DNA of 44,907 nt from Candidatus Saccharimonadota bacterium (GTDB lineage: Bacteria; Patescibacteriota; Saccharimonadia; Saccharimonadales; UBA4665). Positions 9,177-18,656 of this stretch are shown here, piece by piece. Positions within the stretch are counted from its first letter, which is position 1. Each line of letters opens with the position of its first letter. The notes under the pieces were generated by a model, which was not told where the DNA came from, searched no databases, and worked only from the letters and a program-made list of their open reading frames with translations. The stretch is taken from NCBI GenBank assembly GCA_014378615.1, contig JACMNI010000026.1:1-44907 (forward strand). Reading direction: 5' to 3'. The position numbers and the translations under genes were made by a program.

Positions 9177-9201
9177 ATATAACTACCATAAGGAGAATTA
9201 T

Positions 9202-9852
9202 ATGAATAAAACACCTCTAGTAATCGTCACTACAGTGGCCATTCTAGCCATCGCAGGCGGTGGTTTTGCGTACAACCAGCGCCAAGATACTCCGCCCAAA
9301 ACGGCGGCCAGTATGCCGTCAACGGCTAGCCACGACGCCGCATCGCTCAAATTATTAACCGCCCAAACCGGCGAGGCTTTTGACGCAATGTTTATAACCA
9401 TGATGAGCGAACACCACGCGGGGGCGATTGCCATGGCACAAGTCGTCGACGCTGAAGCCGTACATTCTGAAGTTCGTGATTTGGCAGGTCAAATTATAAG
9501 CGCTCAAAATAAAGAATTAGCCGACATGAAAGCCTGGGCTGCCGAATGGAATTATACCTACTATGAGCCTAGTGGTCGTGCCGTCAGTTCTATGTCGGCC
9601 GGTATGAATGGTAAAAGTGGCGAAGCCTTAGACAAGCAATTCTTAACTGACATGGTTAGCCATCACAATAGCGCTCTCGATATGGCCATGTTGTCTGCCG
9701 GCCGGGCCAAACACACGGAGATCAAGACGCTTTCAGCAAATATCTTATCGAGCCAGACGAACGAAATTACGCACATGAAACAGCTAGCCTCACAGTTCAA
9801 TTATGCCATGCCGAGCAACGCCTCTGATGGTCACTCTACAATGATGCACTAG
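9202..9852 (+). CDS. Exported DUF305 protein with two repeats
   Basis: Signal/TM N-terminus; MFITMMSEHHAGAIAMAQ and FLTDMVSHHNSALDMAML motifs; SD aaggag. Confidence 0.88.
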   Translation: MNKTPLVIVTTVAILAIAGGGFAYNQRQDTPPKTAASMPSTASHDAASLKLLTAQTGEAFDAMFITMMSEHHAGAIAMAQVVDAEAVHSEVRDLAGQIISAQNKELADMKAWAAEWNYTYYEPSGRAVSSMSAGMNGKSGEALDKQFLTDMVSHHNSALDMAMLSAGRAKHTEIKTLSANILSSQTNEITHMKQLASQFNYAMPSNASDGHSTMMH

Positions 9853-9880
9853 AGCGACCAAAAAGTACGCTACACTAACT

Positions 9881-10252
9881 GTGATGGACAAATTTCGATT
9901 TTTCAGTTTTGCGGTGCTTCCAACTTGGTTGGTGCATGTTGGTTTGGTTACAGCCTACAAACGATTTTTTACCGACACCCATGGGGCTGCCTTCCGGCTG
10001 GCATATGCTCTCGAACTTAGTGCAACTTTTACACTTGGCGTTATTATTTATCTGGCCCGAACAAACCACCCCGTGCGAAAAAAGGCTATGATACTAGTGG
10101 TGGTAGGCTTCTTAGCGGTAGTCGATAGCCTCTTGTCTAGGCTAATACCAAGTATCAGAGCCGCCTTCGACCCATGGCACTTTGTAGTCGGATATTCATT
10201 GCTTTCCGTTTGTTTGCTGGCGCTCGTCCAGCGCCACACGGCTAAAAGCTGA
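9881..10252 (+). CDS. Small membrane protein, unknown function (start GTG 9881 or ATG 9884)
   Basis: ORF with several TM segments; TACACT box (9871-9876) just upstream. Confidence 0.55.
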   Translation: MMDKFRFFSFAVLPTWLVHVGLVTAYKRFFTDTHGAAFRLAYALELSATFTLGVIIYLARTNHPVRKKAMILVVVGFLAVVDSLLSRLIPSIRAAFDPWHFVVGYSLLSVCLLALVQRHTAKS

Positions 10253-10369
10253 TGTATATAGTTTAATAATATAATCGAATTGCTGTTCACGGGGCGAAAT
10301 GAAGTAGTAGCTAGAATTACCTTGGTTGGGAATCCGTCGCTGACCGTTATATTAACGTATAATGGGAAA

Positions 10370-10522
10370 ATGACTGATAGTATAGCTCACCGCTGTCCCG
10401 TCTGTGGTTTACACTATGCAGACGAACAAACTGCCAAAGACTGCGAGGAATTTTGTACAACTTACTTTGCCTGTAGCTTAGATATTACTAAACATTCATT
10501 AGAGGCTCTAAAAAGCCAATAA
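10370..10522 (+). CDS. Small Cys-rich (zinc-ribbon-like) protein, 50 aa
   Basis: MTDSIAHRCPVCGLHYADEQTAKDCEEFCTTYFACSLD; TATAAT 10358-10363 ends 6 nt before ATG; the ORF-track start at 10280 lies upstream of this promoter. Confidence 0.6.
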   Translation: MTDSIAHRCPVCGLHYADEQTAKDCEEFCTTYFACSLDITKHSLEALKSQ

Positions 10523-10601
10523 TACGTGCCTATTTTGTAAAAAAGAAATTTAAAATGCCTTAGCAATAGCCCCATATATGCGTTATCCTCTTTGCATTAC
10601 G

Positions 10602-10620
10602 TGGTGACCTCATGGAGAAT
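10602..10620 (-). repeat. 19-nt duplicate of the tRNA-Glu 3' end
   Basis: TGGTGACCTCATGGAGAAT is identical to 10787-10805, the 3' end of the tRNA gene including CCA. Confidence 0.8.
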
Positions 10621-10750
10621 ATGGCAAACAAGTTGCCATAGAGCTTCTTCCAGTACTCAGTTCTAGCACCTGCGCGCTTCAGTCGCTAGCGCACACCAAT
10701 TGCCACCGCTGCGCGGTTCACCAATTGCACTTAAACCCTCCATAAAGGCC

Positions 10751-10787
10751 AAGTAAAACGCCCAGTCGATGACTGGGCGTTTTACTT
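10751..10787 (-). terminator. Perfect 17-bp hairpin abutting the tRNA 3' end
   Basis: AAGTAAAACGCCCAGTC-gat-GACTGGGCGTTTTACTT; T-rich 3' arm on the minus strand. Confidence 0.75.
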
Positions 10788-10861
10788 GGTGACCTCATGG
10801 AGAATCGAACTCCAATTGCCAGGATGAGAACCTGGCGTCCTAACCGTTAGACGATGAGGCC
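10787..10861 (-). tRNA. tRNA-Glu(CTC), CCA encoded
   Basis: RC GGCCTCATCGTCTAACGGTTAGGACGCCAGGTTCTCATCCTGGCAATTGGAGTTCGATTCTCCATGAGGTCACCA folds as a cloverleaf; anticodon loop TTCTCAT. Confidence 0.93.
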
Positions 10862-11032
10862 AAAGCGCAGGAATGTAAAAATTGTGTTTACATAATTTTA
10901 TGTTCCGAGCATTTGGGCATATATGCGAAGCATATTAGGCCCTAAGCGATAGGCAAATACCCAAAGCCAAAACATAGTAACACATCTGTTAGCGACAGTC
11001 CAGCCGGACGCTGGAAGGGTGATATAATGCTT

Positions 11033-11827
11033 ATGGCAATGATAGCAAAACAAATACAAACTACGTCGCGAAGTTTTATCAAAACCAGCACTAAAGTTAT
11101 AACGCTCGGTGACGGAAAACGCACGACCATACACATTGCTCGCTATCCGCGTGCAACAACCGCCATCAAGTTGATTGCTTTTGACCAGCCCCAAAAACTA
11201 AGCACCTGGTGCTCAGAGCAGGGTATTCAAGAAGCCCTAAGCGGCGGCTTCTTTCTACGCGTTACCGAGCAGCCCCTCGGAGACTTTTGGGTTGATGGCC
11301 ACCGTCTCCCATCTACACCGATTGCCGCTGAATGGGCCAAGCAACGCGGTAGCGCGCACATAAGTAAATCCGGGTATTTACGGCTCGGGCCCCGGCGTGC
11401 GTTCCCAGGTCGCCCAGACCCAAGCGCCAGCCTTCTGCAGGCCGGACCGCTACTTGTGGAGGACGGTAGTTCACTAATAAATGATGCTGATAGCGAGGGC
11501 TTCCGTACCGCCAGCCGCCAGTTCGACAGCGACATTAGCGATGGTCGTTACCCGCGGGCGGCAATCGGCTATAACCAAAACACCATTTTTAGTCTTGCAG
11601 TAGACGGCCGCAGCGACGATGACGCTGGCATGACCCTCAATGAACTTGCCGATGCATTCATTGAGCTGGGTGCCACGTGCGCGTTAAATTTAGACGGTGG
11701 CTGTTCGACCTCACAGATAAGTATTGGGGTTTTCCAAAATAAATCGCGTGGCGGCGGTAAAGAATATAAAGGCGGCTATCCAATTTGTAATGCACTAGTC
11801 TTTCAAGACATAAGTCAAAGTCGTTAA
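11033..11827 (+). CDS. Phosphodiester glycosidase (NAGPA-like) family protein; start 11033 or 11039 rather than 11027
   Basis: FRTASRQFDSD...YPRAAIGYNQNTIFSLAVDGRSDDDAGMTLNELADAFIELGATCALNLDGGCSTS; TATAAT 11023-11028 overlaps the ORF-track start. Confidence 0.85.
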   Translation: MAMIAKQIQTTSRSFIKTSTKVITLGDGKRTTIHIARYPRATTAIKLIAFDQPQKLSTWCSEQGIQEALSGGFFLRVTEQPLGDFWVDGHRLPSTPIAAEWAKQRGSAHISKSGYLRLGPRRAFPGRPDPSASLLQAGPLLVEDGSSLINDADSEGFRTASRQFDSDISDGRYPRAAIGYNQNTIFSLAVDGRSDDDAGMTLNELADAFIELGATCALNLDGGCSTSQISIGVFQNKSRGGGKEYKGGYPICNALVFQDISQSR

Positions 11828-11933
11828 CCATAAGCCCATTGCTTTAAAGTGTTAAAAAACAGATAATAAGACATAAGAATGTACGTACAAACGACAGACA
11901 GTAATGGGGTAGGATTATTAGCCGGAGCTATCT

Positions 11934-13202
11934 ATGTTTAGTTTCGGCAAAAAAAATAAGTCCAATCAAACCAAAATCCTGACCGCCAACTTACAAGATC
12001 AGAAACAAAAATTTGAGTTGATCGTCAATGCCATCGAAGATGGAGTGGTCTTAATAGATGCCGATAAAGTCATCCTACTTTTCAATCCTGGCGCCGGAAA
12101 TATTAGCGGCTGGGACCCCGATGAAGCCAATGGCCTAAACGCTACCGCCGTGTTGAAGCTAGTTGACGCCAAAAACCAGTTGTACGAGGATAGCGTGAAT
12201 CCGCTATTAGCGGTTTTTGAGCGGGGCCAAAATATTCGTGACAACGCGGCGCTGTTGCTCACAAAGTCGGGGAAGCAGATACCGATCAGTCTTAATGTGT
12301 CGCCGCTTTGGGATGCCAATAAGCAGGTGACTGGCGCCGTCGCTGTCTTTCGTGATGTTGCCGAAGAGCGCGCCGAAGAGCAGCGCCGGGCCGACTTTAT
12401 CAGTACTGCCAGTCATGAAATGCGCACGCCGGTTGCCGCCATCGAAGGCTACTTGGCATTAGCGCTCAATACAAAAGTTACTACCATCGATAACCGCGCC
12501 CGCGATTACTTGGAAAAAGCCCACAGCAGTACCCAGCACTTAGGCCAATTATTTCAGGATCTGCTTACGAGTGCCAAAGCCGAGGACGGTCGCCTAACGA
12601 GCCACCCAGTGGTCGTAGAAATGGGTGCTTTTTTGGAACAGCTCAGCAATGATCTTAAGTTCGCCGCCGAGAAAAAGGGCCTATTTACGGAATTTGTACT
12701 CGGCTCGAGCAAAAGCATCGATGCTAGTGGCGGTACGGGCGGCGAACGGGTCGTACGGCCGCTATATTATGTATTCGTTGACCCCGATCGTCTAAGGGAG
12801 GTTATTACCAATCTGTTCGACAATGCCGTTAAGTACACACCGGAAGGCAAGGTATCTCTTGGCTTAACCGGTGACCCACAAGTAGTGCAAATGTACGTCC
12901 GCGATACCGGCCCTGGTATTCCGGGCGAAGATTTGTCGCACCTCTTTCAGAAATTTTACCGCGTCGACAATTCGGCCACCCGCACCATTGGCGGAACTGG
13001 CTTGGGGCTGTTCATTTGCCGCAAGATAGTCGAGTTATATGGCGGTCGAATCTGGGTAGAGAGCGAGCTCGAAAAGGGCAGCAGCTTCTTTATCAATTTC
13101 CCCCGTCTCACAAGTGAGCAAGCCGCCGCCAAGCAGACACTAGACGCGCAGTCGACCGTCCTCAAACCGATCGATTCTTTAGCCGCCGCCGGGACGCCAT
13201 AA
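11934..13202 (+). CDS. PAS-domain sensor histidine kinase
   Basis: PAS (AIEDGVVLIDADKVILLFNPGAGNISGW), H-box TASHEMRTPVAAIEGYL, NLFDNAVKYTPEG, GGTGLGLFICRKIVELYGG. Confidence 0.92.
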   Translation: MFSFGKKNKSNQTKILTANLQDQKQKFELIVNAIEDGVVLIDADKVILLFNPGAGNISGWDPDEANGLNATAVLKLVDAKNQLYEDSVNPLLAVFERGQNIRDNAALLLTKSGKQIPISLNVSPLWDANKQVTGAVAVFRDVAEERAEEQRRADFISTASHEMRTPVAAIEGYLALALNTKVTTIDNRARDYLEKAHSSTQHLGQLFQDLLTSAKAEDGRLTSHPVVVEMGAFLEQLSNDLKFAAEKKGLFTEFVLGSSKSIDASGGTGGERVVRPLYYVFVDPDRLREVITNLFDNAVKYTPEGKVSLGLTGDPQVVQMYVRDTGPGIPGEDLSHLFQKFYRVDNSATRTIGGTGLGLFICRKIVELYGGRIWVESELEKGSSFFINFPRLTSEQAAAKQTLDAQSTVLKPIDSLAAAGTP

Positions 13203-13289
13203 CGGAGGCGGTGCAAGCTAGCGAGCCGGCCACGATTGCTGTACAATGAAATCAAACATAAGCGAAATATAACTACAGGGGTGTAATAC

Positions 13290-14612
13290 ATGTCAAAAGT
13301 AATGCTGGTCGAAGACGACAATAACCTACGAGAGATCTACGAAGCGCGCTTACAGGCAGAAGGCTACACCATTGTTACTGCTCACGACGGTGAAGAAGCC
13401 TTGGTAGTCGCTAAAGCCGAGCAACCCGACCTGATTATTTCCGATGTTATGATGCCCAAAATTAGCGGCTTCGAAATGCTCGACATTTTACGTAACACCG
13501 AGGGCTTAAAAGACGTAAAAGTTATTATGTTAACCGCCCTAGGCCAAAGCGACGATCAGCAGCGCGCCGACCGCTTGGGCGCCGATAGCTATCTTGTAAA
13601 ATCACAAGTTACTCTAGAAGATATTGTCAAAGTGGCGAGCCGCTTGCTGGGCGAAGAAGAGGCCGAATCACTGCCTGAAACCGATACACCACTAGTTGCA
13701 CCGATTGTGGAAACGCCGGTCGCAGATGTAGCACCCGTAGCAGCTCCTGTCAGCCCAGCGCCAAGTGAGCCGGCGGTCGTAGTACCCGATCCACCGGTAG
13801 TTGTAACGGAACCAGCTGCTGTGCCGGCCGAGCCGCCGGTTGCAATACCTACACCTGCCCCTGTAGTCGAACCGCCTCAGAGTGCAGCTGTTCCTGCTCC
13901 TGCGCCGACACCAGATACTGATGAAGCCGCGACTACAGAAGCCGATTTTATTAAAAATCTCGGCGCGTCTACCGAAGCTACCGCTGCCCAGCCAATGGCC
14001 GACGAAGCCGCTACTGTTGAGGCTCAGATAGCCGAGTTCGCCAACGCCAACACGCCTGCACCAGTCGAGGTCATAGTGCCTAGCGAAGCACCGGCTGAAT
14101 CTCAAACCACACCCGACGCATCAGCCGCACCTGCCACACCTCCGGTGCCTGTGCCAGTTGAGCAATTTGCTGCTACGCCAGCTCCCGACCTAGCCACATC
14201 CGTACCGGCCGCAGCGCCAAGCCCGCAATCCGCCGGCAACGACGATGTGCTGGCTACAGCCCTAGAAAGCCTTACCGGTGAAGCACCCGCTCCAGCACCA
14301 GCCCAGGCAACAACCAGCACAGATTCAGCTGCAGCGACCGAAACCACCGCCAAAGGTGGTAATCGGATTATTGCGCCGCTAGACGCGCCGGTTAAGCCCG
14401 ACATCAATACACTCCTCGCCCTAGAGGAAGCCAAAGAAATTGCTGCCAGTGCGCCAATTAGCTCACCGACGGCCACTACTCCGACTGTTACGCAATCAAC
14501 TGTCGCTCCCACAACCACAAGCGCACAACCAGTTAACACCCCAGCTGTACCGCCGGCCGCTCCACCAGCCCCAGCCAGCCAGCCCTTCGACCCCAACAGC
14601 ATTGCGCTCTAG
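13290..14612 (+). CDS. Response regulator receiver with ~310-aa Pro/Ala/Thr-rich C-terminal tail
   Basis: VMLVEDDNNLREIYEARL...DLIISDVMMPKISGFEML...MLTALGQ...SYLVKSQ, then low-complexity PAPSEPAVVVPDPPVV... Confidence 0.9.
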   Translation: MSKVMLVEDDNNLREIYEARLQAEGYTIVTAHDGEEALVVAKAEQPDLIISDVMMPKISGFEMLDILRNTEGLKDVKVIMLTALGQSDDQQRADRLGADSYLVKSQVTLEDIVKVASRLLGEEEAESLPETDTPLVAPIVETPVADVAPVAAPVSPAPSEPAVVVPDPPVVVTEPAAVPAEPPVAIPTPAPVVEPPQSAAVPAPAPTPDTDEAATTEADFIKNLGASTEATAAQPMADEAATVEAQIAEFANANTPAPVEVIVPSEAPAESQTTPDASAAPATPPVPVPVEQFAATPAPDLATSVPAAAPSPQSAGNDDVLATALESLTGEAPAPAPAQATTSTDSAAATETTAKGGNRIIAPLDAPVKPDINTLLALEEAKEIAASAPISSPTATTPTVTQSTVAPTTTSAQPVNTPAVPPAAPPAPASQPFDPNSIAL

Positions 14613-14638
14613 ACAGGCAACCCCTACACTTAAGCCCA

Positions 14639-15307
14639 ATGCGTATCAATAAGTACATTGCCCAAAGCACCGGTATCAGCCGCCGGATGGCCGATAGGGC
14701 CGTCGCCGCTGGTCGGGTTACTATAAATGGAGTGACTGCCGAGGCAGGATCGGCCGTTAGTACCGACGAAACCGTCCAGCTTGACGGCCGTACTATTACA
14801 CCCGTTGTCAATACCGTAACCGTGATGTTCCATAAACCCGTCGGTTGCGTCGTCAGCCGTGAGGGGCAGGGCAGCTTAACCATTTACGACTTATTGCCCG
14901 ATGAATACCGCCTGCTCAAGCCGATTGGTCGCTTAGACAAGAATACGTCTGGTTTGTTACTGCTTACAAACGATGGTAATTTGGCTAATGAGCTCACCCA
15001 CCCGCGCTACGCCAAAACTAAAATTTACGAAGTTACGCTCGGCAAACCATTAGAACCGCTCCACCGCCAGATGATTAACGACCACGGCATCAACCTAGAA
15101 GATGGCAATAGTCAATTGCAGCTAGAACGTATTGCCGACGGTGACGACACGCGCTGGCGCATCACCATGACAGAGGGCCGCAACCGCCAGATCCGCCGCA
15201 CCTTTGAATCACTCAATTACTACGTTGCGGCCCTCCATCGTACCCATTTCGGCAGCTACGCCCTCGGCGACCTGCAGCCGCGCCGCGTACAAGTTATAAC
15301 GCCGTAG
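14639..15307 (+). CDS. rluB: RsuA/RluB-family pseudouridine synthase
   Basis: S4 domain MRINKYIAQSTGISRRMADRAVAAGRVTING; KPIGRLDKNTSGLLLLTNDG; EGRNRQIRR. Confidence 0.88.
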   Translation: MRINKYIAQSTGISRRMADRAVAAGRVTINGVTAEAGSAVSTDETVQLDGRTITPVVNTVTVMFHKPVGCVVSREGQGSLTIYDLLPDEYRLLKPIGRLDKNTSGLLLLTNDGNLANELTHPRYAKTKIYEVTLGKPLEPLHRQMINDHGINLEDGNSQLQLERIADGDDTRWRITMTEGRNRQIRRTFESLNYYVAALHRTHFGSYALGDLQPRRVQVITP

Positions 15308-15376
15308 CTCAAGAACTACTACATAATACTGTCGCCTATTTTCAAGTCCGCTGTAATCTGTTATAATACAATCCTT

Positions 15377-16987
15377 ATGGCAGCAAAACTTCCTATTATC
15401 GCAATCGTCGGCCGGGCTAACGTTGGCAAGTCCAGCTTATTTAATGCTATCCTCGATCGCCGTGAGGCCATAGTTGCCCGCGAAGCCGGTACTACGCGGG
15501 ACAGTATTATGGCGAAAGCATCTGTCTGGCTGCCCACACCCGTAGATGCGGCAGAAGACGCGCCCGAGCACGCCCAAACCGCCAGCAAGCAGCGTAAGGC
15601 TACTGCCGAAACCACCGCCGCTAGCAAAACACGCGCCGCTCGTGAAGCTGCTAAAGCTGCCCAGGAAATGGTTCGCCAAGACTTCTGGCTCGTCGATACC
15701 GCCGGTATAAAAGATGCCGAAGACGACTTTGAATTTACGATTCAGGAACAAATTGTCCAGGCCGCCGACAGCGCCGATGTTATCTGGGTTATGGTCGAGG
15801 CCGACATCCCCATAACCGAAGAGGATCGCCGTGTTGCCAAGATGGCCCTCAAGAGCAAAAAGCCCGTATTTTTAATTATCAATAAGGTAGATAAAGCCAA
15901 AAAAGCCGACCTCAGCCACTTTGACCGCCTTGGTATCAAACCGATCTTCCGCACCAGTACCACTCACGGCACGGGCATCGAACAGGTGCTTGACGAACTC
16001 GTCCGCATTATCCCAAAAGCAGCGATTAAGGAAGATGATGACCGCTTACACATTGCTATACTTGGACGACCTAACGTAGGTAAGTCGCAGCTGTTTAACA
16101 CGCTGTCCAAGAAGCAGCAGGCTATCGTAGCCGATCGCGCCGGTACCACCCGTGACATCAACCGCTCAATCGTGAAATACCAGGGCAGGGAAGTCGAAAT
16201 TATGGACACCGCTGGTATTCGTCGCTCGGGCAAGATTGAAGTTGGCATCGAACGCTTCAGCGTTCTGCGGGCTATTAGCGCCATCGAACAAGCTGACATA
16301 TGTTTCCTATTAATGGACGTCAACGAACTCAATGTGCAATTAGACCAGAAAATTGCCGGTATGATCAAAGATGCTGGTAAGGGCCTAGTCCTCGTAGTGT
16401 CCAAGTGGGACAGCGCTGAAGGTAAAGACGCATATACGCGCGACGCTCTGGCGCCACGTATTGCCCGCGAGTACGACTTTGTGGCTTGGGCACCGCTCAT
16501 CTTTACCAGCGCCATTACCGGACAAAATGTCACAAAATTGTTCGACCTCGCTTTCGAAATAGATCGCGAACGTGCCAAGCGCCTCACCACCACTGAGCTT
16601 AACAAATGGCTCCGCCAGGCTACAGACGCCCACCCACCAGCCGGGCTCAAAAACCGGACTCCAAAACTCAACTATATCGTTCAAGAAGACGACAACCCAA
16701 TTCCAGCCTTTAAAATCTTTGGTTCACAGACTAAGTACGTCCACTGGAGCTACCGCCGCTACCTCGACCGTAAGTTACGAACAGCGTACGGCTATAACGG
16801 TACGCCAATACAGCTATGGTTTATAGAAAAGCACATCGCTCACAAACACGGTAATTCACCGACAAAACCCGAGCGCTCACCTACAGCACCAGACATTGCC
16901 CGCACCAAAGGTCGCCCCAGCCGCTTTACGAATCGCGCCGTTGCCACCGCGCCAAAGCCCAAGCCAAAACCAGCCAACGAGTACTAG
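15377..16987 (+). CDS. der: Ribosome-associated GTPase Der (EngA) with an insertion in GTPase domain 1
   Basis: Two GTPase domains: GRANVGKSSLFN...DTAGI...NKVD and GRPNVGKSQLFN...DTAGIRRSGKIEVGIERFSVLRA; KH-like C-terminus. Confidence 0.95.
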   Translation: MAAKLPIIAIVGRANVGKSSLFNAILDRREAIVAREAGTTRDSIMAKASVWLPTPVDAAEDAPEHAQTASKQRKATAETTAASKTRAAREAAKAAQEMVRQDFWLVDTAGIKDAEDDFEFTIQEQIVQAADSADVIWVMVEADIPITEEDRRVAKMALKSKKPVFLIINKVDKAKKADLSHFDRLGIKPIFRTSTTHGTGIEQVLDELVRIIPKAAIKEDDDRLHIAILGRPNVGKSQLFNTLSKKQQAIVADRAGTTRDINRSIVKYQGREVEIMDTAGIRRSGKIEVGIERFSVLRAISAIEQADICFLLMDVNELNVQLDQKIAGMIKDAGKGLVLVVSKWDSAEGKDAYTRDALAPRIAREYDFVAWAPLIFTSAITGQNVTKLFDLAFEIDRERAKRLTTTELNKWLRQATDAHPPAGLKNRTPKLNYIVQEDDNPIPAFKIFGSQTKYVHWSYRRYLDRKLRTAYGYNGTPIQLWFIEKHIAHKHGNSPTKPERSPTAPDIARTKGRPSRFTNRAVATAPKPKPKPANEY

Positions 16988-16988
16988 T

Positions 16989-18602
16989 CTAGCTGCGCTT
17001 GCCTAAACTGCCACCGCCGGCAGAAAAAGTATGTCTCAGGGCAGCTATTTCTAGAGCGACTCCATTTAGTACGGCCTCTAAATGCAGAAACTCGATAGGA
17101 TCTTCGTTCTTAGATCTGCCCCTCACTGATAATACTATTGACGGTCCCCGTTCTTTGGATATTCGCTTGTACAATACTACATCAATCAAGTTTGTAATCG
17201 GTTTTTTACCACTAGATTTTAGGTCTATAGCTACTGCAAAACGAACCGCCTCATCAGTAGCTATAATCGAAACGTCGTCATTAACAAGTTGGTCAAAATA
17301 TGCCTTATCAACAGGTAAGGCCGTGAATCGTAAGTCCATAACATTACCATTGAATTTCCCGACAAGCTTATCGGCAATACCGGTTATCTTAACTTTGTTC
17401 CAGTAGGCCCATAAGTAAGGCATTTTACCTGTTGTGAGCGTCTCGTCAGCTATTCTAAGCCTATGTGCCGCAAGTTTAAGATGTGATTCGATTAAAGACC
17501 CTACATCGGCTTTTTTTAACATGCGATTATCGCCATCACCCTTTACTACGGCTGTCTCACCAAAACGTAAAGTAGCAACAGTAGGGTTCAGCCGGGCATC
17601 ATTAATGAGCGCTTCCAGCTCCTCGGAATTTTTATCCAGCAGTAACTGAGAATCTACTACACTTTCATCTGGGCGCATGATAGTGCTTTCCACCTGATAT
17701 TTCAACGATTCGAGCTGTAAAGCGACTCCTCGTAATTTTTTATAATCATGACAAGGATTATTAACCGCATAATGATAGATCTGAGAAGCCACCCTAGGAT
17801 GATTACCTAAAATTTGAGCATATTCGTGGGGCGGGCGAAATAGGAGTTCGGGTTTAAATCCCCGTATTCCAAAACTGTCTATCATTTTGTAATAATTGAC
17901 TGCCTTATTGAGGGCTAAAGATATGGCTTCCTGGCGCTGCTTTCCCGCGAGTGTAGATAGAGGTGCGTGATATCTTTGATAAGTCCGTAGAGATTGAGAC
18001 TCGCTAACTTCTTCAGTTATTGTGTCTGCGGGGAGTCGCTTAAATGCCGAGTCATTTACTTCATCCGGATTAGTTATACCCACGTACTTGAATAAACGAA
18101 GTTCACGTAGATTCACATGAAGGTTATTTATGTGTCGCCGGTGATTCACTCGGTTTACGGCTAGTTCTATTGCGTTCAATGGCGTTATTAATAGCTCTGC
18201 TATTGTTATATCGTTGAGGGCCGCGTAATTACCCAACCACATGCTAATTTCTGGATTATGCTTAAGATATTCATCGATATTAGGAGTGAACTGGTCAAAT
18301 AGACCAAGTTGGTGGTCATCTTCCACTTTTGCTACATGAGGTTGGGTCTGAAATTCATTCCAAGCAAGTCTCTCGGATACAGCTACAAAGTAATTAGCGT
18401 TGCCCACAACTTCAAATTTACCGCATGGTATGGCGATTGTTTCAATATCATTGATAGCCTTTAACCAAAGAGTTTTTTCGTATGTAGTAGGCGGTGGACC
18501 GGTCGGCGTAGGTGCCTGCTGGACTTGCTGCTCACCTTTGTCAGCCCAATATTGATGAGTTGCTGTTGGCAATAAAACTAACTGAACGGGCTTACTTTCC
18601 AT
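16989..18602 (-). CDS. Hypothetical protein, 537 aa, no recognised domain
   Basis: Long uninterrupted ORF in an intergenic slot between der and pth. Confidence 0.7.
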   Translation of the reverse strand: MESKPVQLVLLPTATHQYWADKGEQQVQQAPTPTGPPPTTYEKTLWLKAINDIETIAIPCGKFEVVGNANYFVAVSERLAWNEFQTQPHVAKVEDDHQLGLFDQFTPNIDEYLKHNPEISMWLGNYAALNDITIAELLITPLNAIELAVNRVNHRRHINNLHVNLRELRLFKYVGITNPDEVNDSAFKRLPADTITEEVSESQSLRTYQRYHAPLSTLAGKQRQEAISLALNKAVNYYKMIDSFGIRGFKPELLFRPPHEYAQILGNHPRVASQIYHYAVNNPCHDYKKLRGVALQLESLKYQVESTIMRPDESVVDSQLLLDKNSEELEALINDARLNPTVATLRFGETAVVKGDGDNRMLKKADVGSLIESHLKLAAHRLRIADETLTTGKMPYLWAYWNKVKITGIADKLVGKFNGNVMDLRFTALPVDKAYFDQLVNDDVSIIATDEAVRFAVAIDLKSSGKKPITNLIDVVLYKRISKERGPSIVLSVRGRSKNEDPIEFLHLEAVLNGVALEIAALRHTFSAGGGSLGKRS

Positions 18603-18656
18603 AAGGTATGATTATAACATTTTCCCAACTTTTTACAATTAAGCTATACTAGGCAA

